This document shows positions 60,967 to 64,000 of a stretch of DNA of 64,000 nt, in pieces. Position numbers and translations under genes: made by a program. The notes beneath the pieces were generated by a model, which was not told where the DNA came from, did not search any database, and was given only the letters and a program-made list of their open reading frames with translations. This stretch comes from Lysinibacillus sp. PLM2 (GTDB lineage Bacteria; Bacillota; Bacilli; Bacillales_A; Planococcaceae), in assembly GCA_023168345.1 (NCBI GenBank), contig AP025689.1, forward strand, positions 360,001 to 424,000. Reading direction: 5' to 3'. Numbering within the stretch: the stretch's first letter is position 1; every line of letters starts with the position of its first letter.

Positions 60967-62163
60967 ATGAGACAATTAATAGAAATACAATTAAAATCTA
61001 AATCAATCAAAGATACTACAAATGGCTATCCGTTAATTTTAAAAGATGCAATTGAAACTCCTACAGCTACAATTGAAGAGGGAAGTCTTCTACAATTAGT
61101 TGATAAGAATGGTGGATATATTGCAACAGGATATTTTGGTTCGCAAAATAAAGGAATCGGCTGGGTCTTAACTCGAAAAGAAAAAGAAAAAATAGACAAG
61201 AAGTTTTTTGTCAAAAAGATAAGCGCAGCAGTTGAAAAACGGGCTAATTTTTTTGCATCAGAAGATACAACGGCATTTCGTGTGTTTAACGGTGAGGGAG
61301 ATGGGATTGGTGGTTTAACAATCGATTTCTTCAACGGTTTTTATATGGTGAGTTGGTATAGTGAAGGGATTTATTCGTTCCGGGAAGACATTTATAGTGC
61401 ATTAAATGAAGTAGTAAATACGCGCGGAGTTTATGAAAAGTTACGTTTTGATACGAATGGTCAATATGTCAATCAGGATGATTACGTGTCAGGTGAAAAG
61501 GGAGAGTTTCCGATAATTATTTTGGAAAACAATATGAACTATTCTGTGCACTTAAATGATGACGCTATGACAGGAATTTTCCTGGATCAGCGTAATGTTC
61601 GAAAGGCATTACACGATATGTATTCAGAGGGAAAAACCGTGCTAAATACCTTTTCTTATACTGGTGCGTTTTCGGTAGCGGCTGTTCTTGGTGGTGCTGT
61701 AGGAACAACGAGCGTTGATTTAGCCAAACGTAGCTTGCCAAAAACAATTGAACAATTTGCAGTAAACGGTATAGATTATGAATCTCAAGACATCAAGGTA
61801 ATGAATGTTTTTGATTATTTTAGTTATGCAGCACGTCATAATTTAAAATTTGATGTGATTGTATTGGATCCACCAAGCTTTGCACGTACGAAGAAAATGA
61901 CATTCAGTACAGCAAAAGACTATCCAAAGCTGATAAAAGACGCACTTAAAATAACAAATGATGACGGGGTAATTATTGCATCGACTAATAACGCTAGTTT
62001 TAACATGAAAAAATTCAAATCATTTATTGAAAAAGCGTTCAAAGAAGAGAATAAAAATTACAAAATTCTAGAAGAATATCAGTTGCCAGAAGATTTTACG
62101 GTCCCGCACAATTTTCCAGAATTCAATTATTTAAAAGTTGTTTTTATAAAAGTGATGAACTAG
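60967..62163 (+). CDS. Class I SAM-dependent rRNA methyltransferase (RlmI/YwbD-like)
   Basis: 398-residue RNA methyltransferase. The N-terminal PUA-type domain (about 1-80) is followed by a linker domain and the Rossmann methyltransferase fold: GIFLDQRNVR (about 199-208), NTFSYTGAFSVAA (about 222-234) and the catalytic-loop DPPSF (about 304-308). Compares well with E. coli RlmI (m5C in 23S rRNA) and B. subtilis YwbD. GAAGGATGAC precedes the ATG. No neighbouring ribosome genes. Confidence 0.88.
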   Translation: MRQLIEIQLKSKSIKDTTNGYPLILKDAIETPTATIEEGSLLQLVDKNGGYIATGYFGSQNKGIGWVLTRKEKEKIDKKFFVKKISAAVEKRANFFASEDTTAFRVFNGEGDGIGGLTIDFFNGFYMVSWYSEGIYSFREDIYSALNEVVNTRGVYEKLRFDTNGQYVNQDDYVSGEKGEFPIIILENNMNYSVHLNDDAMTGIFLDQRNVRKALHDMYSEGKTVLNTFSYTGAFSVAAVLGGAVGTTSVDLAKRSLPKTIEQFAVNGIDYESQDIKVMNVFDYFSYAARHNLKFDVIVLDPPSFARTKKMTFSTAKDYPKLIKDALKITNDDGVIIASTNNASFNMKKFKSFIEKAFKEENKNYKILEEYQLPEDFTVPHNFPEFNYLKVVFIKVMN

Positions 62164-62175
62164 AGGTATGAAAAG

Positions 62176-62364
62176 ATGAAATATAACAAAAAAGTAATGA
62201 CGAAACTAATTAACCAGCACCGTGAACTGCACGATGAGTTAAAGAAAATAAAAGTGGAAACAGGTCTAGATAAAAATCTAGCAATAAAAGCCCTTTACCA
62301 CTCCGCAGTAGCCGATAACGGCCCATTCATGCAGGAATATCAGGAATTAGAACGATTCGAATAA
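62176..62364 (+). CDS. Small charged protein, unknown
   Basis: 62-residue protein beginning 12 bases after the methyltransferase stop, probably co-transcribed. It is rich in Lys, Glu, Leu and His (KLINQHRELHDELKKIKVET) and probably forms two helices; no motif seen. AGAGGT eight bases before the ATG supports translation. Confidence 0.65.
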   Translation: MKYNKKVMTKLINQHRELHDELKKIKVETGLDKNLAIKALYHSAVADNGPFMQEYQELERFE

Positions 62365-62406
62365 AAGGTGAGTTGTTATTAGTTACCTGAATGTTCAAGT
62401 ATCTAG

Positions 62407-62493
62407 TATAATAGTTGATCCACTGAAAGATAGCTGACTAATTTATAGAATTAACCCATCTGAGCTGCTAACTCAAAGATGGGTTATTTTTAT
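62407..62493 (+). ncRNA. Orphan antitoxin-like RNA
   Basis: TATAATAGTTGATCC (62407) followed about 45 bases on by the same terminator as in the 48-kb locus: AACCCATC, TGAGCTGCTAACTCAAA, GATGGGTT, ATTTTTAT. The transcript from that -10 would be about 75 nt. Opposite the terminator, in the position of the toxin, only a decayed hydrophobic frame is found. Solitary antitoxin or relic. Confidence 0.45.
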
Positions 62494-62643
62494 CCTAAAA
62501 AGCAAAAATGGGTGCAAGCACTGCAAAAACAACCAAAAGGATACATAAATTTCATCATTTCGCATCAAAAAATAATTTTGCTTTTTTGTAGACAAACCTT
62601 TATGTTAGCTGATGAGTTTATTTCTATAACAAGAGTTTATTGA

Positions 62644-63549
62644 TTAAAATCTTTCAAATGTTAAATCTAGATTTATACTAGCAGCAGCTTTATTTCCGTG
62701 GGCGGCGGCAATTACTAAAGAAGAGGGTCCTGCTTTTTCTGTTTCCCCTGCAATATAAACGCCATTTGTTGTCGTTCGTCCAGCTCCATCTGTAATAATT
62801 TCTCCGTCTTCTTCAAACTGACAATTTAAACGTTCCGCAAATTTATTTGGGCGATAAAAACTTGGAACGACAAAGCCACCACATCTTAAAATGTTTTCTC
62901 CGGATTCTAACTCAAGACTTTCCAAGTATCCATTATCTCCATGTAAGTTTTTAATACGATCTGTATAAATTTTTATTCTTCTACTTTCAAATTCCTTTTG
63001 TACTTTATTGGATACTTCATGACCGTTAGAAAACACGATTAAATCCTTCGACCAATTAAAAACCAATTTAGTTAAATGAGTAATATGTGCTTCTTTTTCT
63101 GCAATAATGGCTAACGGCTGATCTCTCTGCTCCCAACCATCACAATATGGACAGCTGAATAAACTTTTCCCGTAATACTGTTTAATCTGTGAAATGGGAA
63201 ATTCCTCTTGTATACCTGTAGCTAATAAAATTTTCTCTGCAAAATAGGATTTGTTATTTGATGTATGGACTATAAATAAATTCTTTTCATCATCTTTGTA
63301 AACTTCGGTAACAGTCTCTTTCGAAATTGAAACAGATGGATAAGGTTTTAATTGTTCAATTGCTATATCTTTGAATTGCTGAGGTTTAATACCATCTCTC
63401 GTTAAAAATCCATGGGACTCTTGCGTCACACGATTACGATTAGTTCCATCATCAAATATGTGAACGTTCCGACGAGCTCTCCCTAAGGTTAAGGCTGCAC
63501 TTAATCCAGCAGGCCCTGCACCAATTACAATGCAATCTAATTTTTCCAT
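62644..63549 (-). CDS. Thioredoxin-reductase-like FAD/NAD(P) oxidoreductase
   Basis: 301-residue two-fold flavoprotein. FAD motif VIGAGPAGLSAA (about 7-18), the redox-active CPYC (about 133-136, in FSCPYCDGWE), and the C-terminal ITDGAGRTTTNGVYIAGE (about 254-271) match the TrxB-like family; the NADPH motif is degenerate (no GxGxxA before the RRK-like segment). The typical order CAVCDG is kept as CPYCDG. Real thioredoxin reductase has ATCATCDG, so this is a paralogue, perhaps reducing another partner. GGAGGG precedes the ATG. An Rrf2-type gene lies upstream in the same direction. Confidence 0.82.
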   Translation of the reverse strand: MEKLDCIVIGAGPAGLSAALTLGRARRNVHIFDDGTNRNRVTQESHGFLTRDGIKPQQFKDIAIEQLKPYPSVSISKETVTEVYKDDEKNLFIVHTSNNKSYFAEKILLATGIQEEFPISQIKQYYGKSLFSCPYCDGWEQRDQPLAIIAEKEAHITHLTKLVFNWSKDLIVFSNGHEVSNKVQKEFESRRIKIYTDRIKNLHGDNGYLESLELESGENILRCGGFVVPSFYRPNKFAERLNCQFEEDGEIITDGAGRTTTNGVYIAGETEKAGPSSLVIAAAHGNKAAASINLDLTFERF

Positions 63550-63625
63550 TAATAGTTCCCTCCGTACTCATAGTGTATATTATAGAGTTCTAATATCTAC
63601 AATTAAGGCGAAAGACATCATGAAT

Positions 63626-64000
63626 TTATAATGATGTCTCGTTCATTTTATTAGCAAGGTCAACGATAAGTGTTTGATCCAATTCATCTAATAGCTTCTC
63701 TTCGGCAGATTCAATCGCTTTTTGAATTAAACAATTAGGATTATGACTGTGACAATAATCAAAAATAGGCGTCAAACCTTCGATTGCTTTAATAACATCT
63801 AGTAATGAAAGTCTTTCCCAACCCGGTTTTAATTTATACCCACCATTTGCTCCAGAGATAGACTCAACCATACCCGATTTTACTAATTTTGTTAGTATTT
63901 TAGATAAATATGTCGTTGAAACTTCTTGGCGTTCAGCTAATTTCGCCACACCAATATGCTCATTAGGGGGATTCGCAGCTAAAAATAACATGGTGTGGAG
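63626..64000 (-). CDS. Rrf2-family transcriptional regulator (partial)
   Basis: C-terminal 124 residues of an Rrf2-type regulator running off the right edge; the frame stays open to base 64000, so the true start lies outside. Helix-turn-helix VAKLAERQEVSTTYLSKILT and VESISGANGGYKL wing match IscR/Rrf2. Two Cys in the CHSHNPNC loop (about 80 residues before the end) could bind a cluster or respond to redox. It is 76 bases upstream of the thioredoxin-reductase-like gene and probably controls it. Confidence 0.82.
   Translation of the reverse strand, partial: LHTMLFLAANPPNEHIGVAKLAERQEVSTTYLSKILTKLVKSGMVESISGANGGYKLKPGWERLSLLDVIKAIEGLTPIFDYCHSHNPNCLIQKAIESAEEKLLDELDQTLIVDLANKMNETSL

Noticed and set aside
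1-64000. tRNA or rRNA genes, CRISPR arrays, insertion sequences or prophage
   Set aside because: None seen on either strand: no cloverleaf with GTTCGAATC arm, no regularly spaced repeats, no transposase or phage structural frames. The only dispersed repeat is the antitoxin-type hairpin.

Overview
The window is low-GC Firmicute chromosome. Genes have strong AGGAGG-type ribosome binding sites with frequent TTG and GTG starts, and tight ATGA/TAATG overlaps. The gene set is that of a spore-forming Bacillales member: PucR, MntABCD, OhrR, a CcpA cre site, a three-SLH surface protein and a NaChBac-type sodium channel. A rod of the Planococcaceae/Lysinibacillus type, or a related Bacillaceae, fits best; this is inferred from gene content only. 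No rRNA, tRNA, CRISPR array, prophage or intact insertion sequence was seen.

Layout. 1-2.3 kb: the 3' end of a YwrD-type gamma-glutamyltransferase, a split chromate transporter (ywrB/ywrA) and a decayed alpha/beta hydrolase. 2.4-10.8 kb: a purine-ring degradation island. It has uraH, uraD, pucR, pucF, pucG and pucH, but no classical urate oxidase; an FAD/NAD(P) monooxygenase sits where one is needed and shares a candidate operator with pucR. 11-16 kb: a 26-residue membrane peptide, two Nudix hydrolases, glutathione peroxidase, an orphan ParA with a Thr-rich partner, and a PAS/degenerate-GGDEF protein. 16.5-24.7 kb: the SLH surface protein, an acidic lipoprotein, a MarR/quinone-reductase pair, sfsA joined to a beheaded YitT gene, and a chemoreceptor.

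25-37 kb: a manganese ABC operon (mntABCD plus a diverged DtxR-type gene) behind two MntR-like boxes, NudL, an MHYT-EAL phosphodiesterase, the sodium channel, an OhrR/esterase divergon, a DDAH-family enzyme and an SDR. 37-48 kb: aldehyde dehydrogenase with DUF779 behind a cre site, a terminated RNA candidate, small proteins, and a LysR/ABC/cysteine-hydrolase/MFS cluster for an unknown nitrogenous substrate. 47.4-48.6 kb is a 1.2-kb stretch with no annotated gene. It holds a germination-permease remnant and an unannotated type I toxin-antitoxin locus (a 27-residue holin-like toxin facing a short RNA).

48.6-64 kb: an unknown Cys-rich protein, an active diguanylate cyclase, a peptide transporter, an autoregulated ECF sigma/anti-sigma pair, an AEC permease, a PNPOx-like protein, a TRIC channel behind a leader terminator, DUF2294, a GGDEF-EAL hybrid, an RlmI-like methyltransferase, and a thioredoxin-reductase-like enzyme with an Rrf2 regulator that runs off the end.

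The best leads are the urate-hydroxylase replacement with its shared operator, the toxin-antitoxin locus with related hairpins elsewhere, the MntR-like protein missing most metal ligands, the ParA cassette, and the 200-nt RNA candidate near 39 kb. All domain and family statements come from reading motifs by eye; no database search was run.
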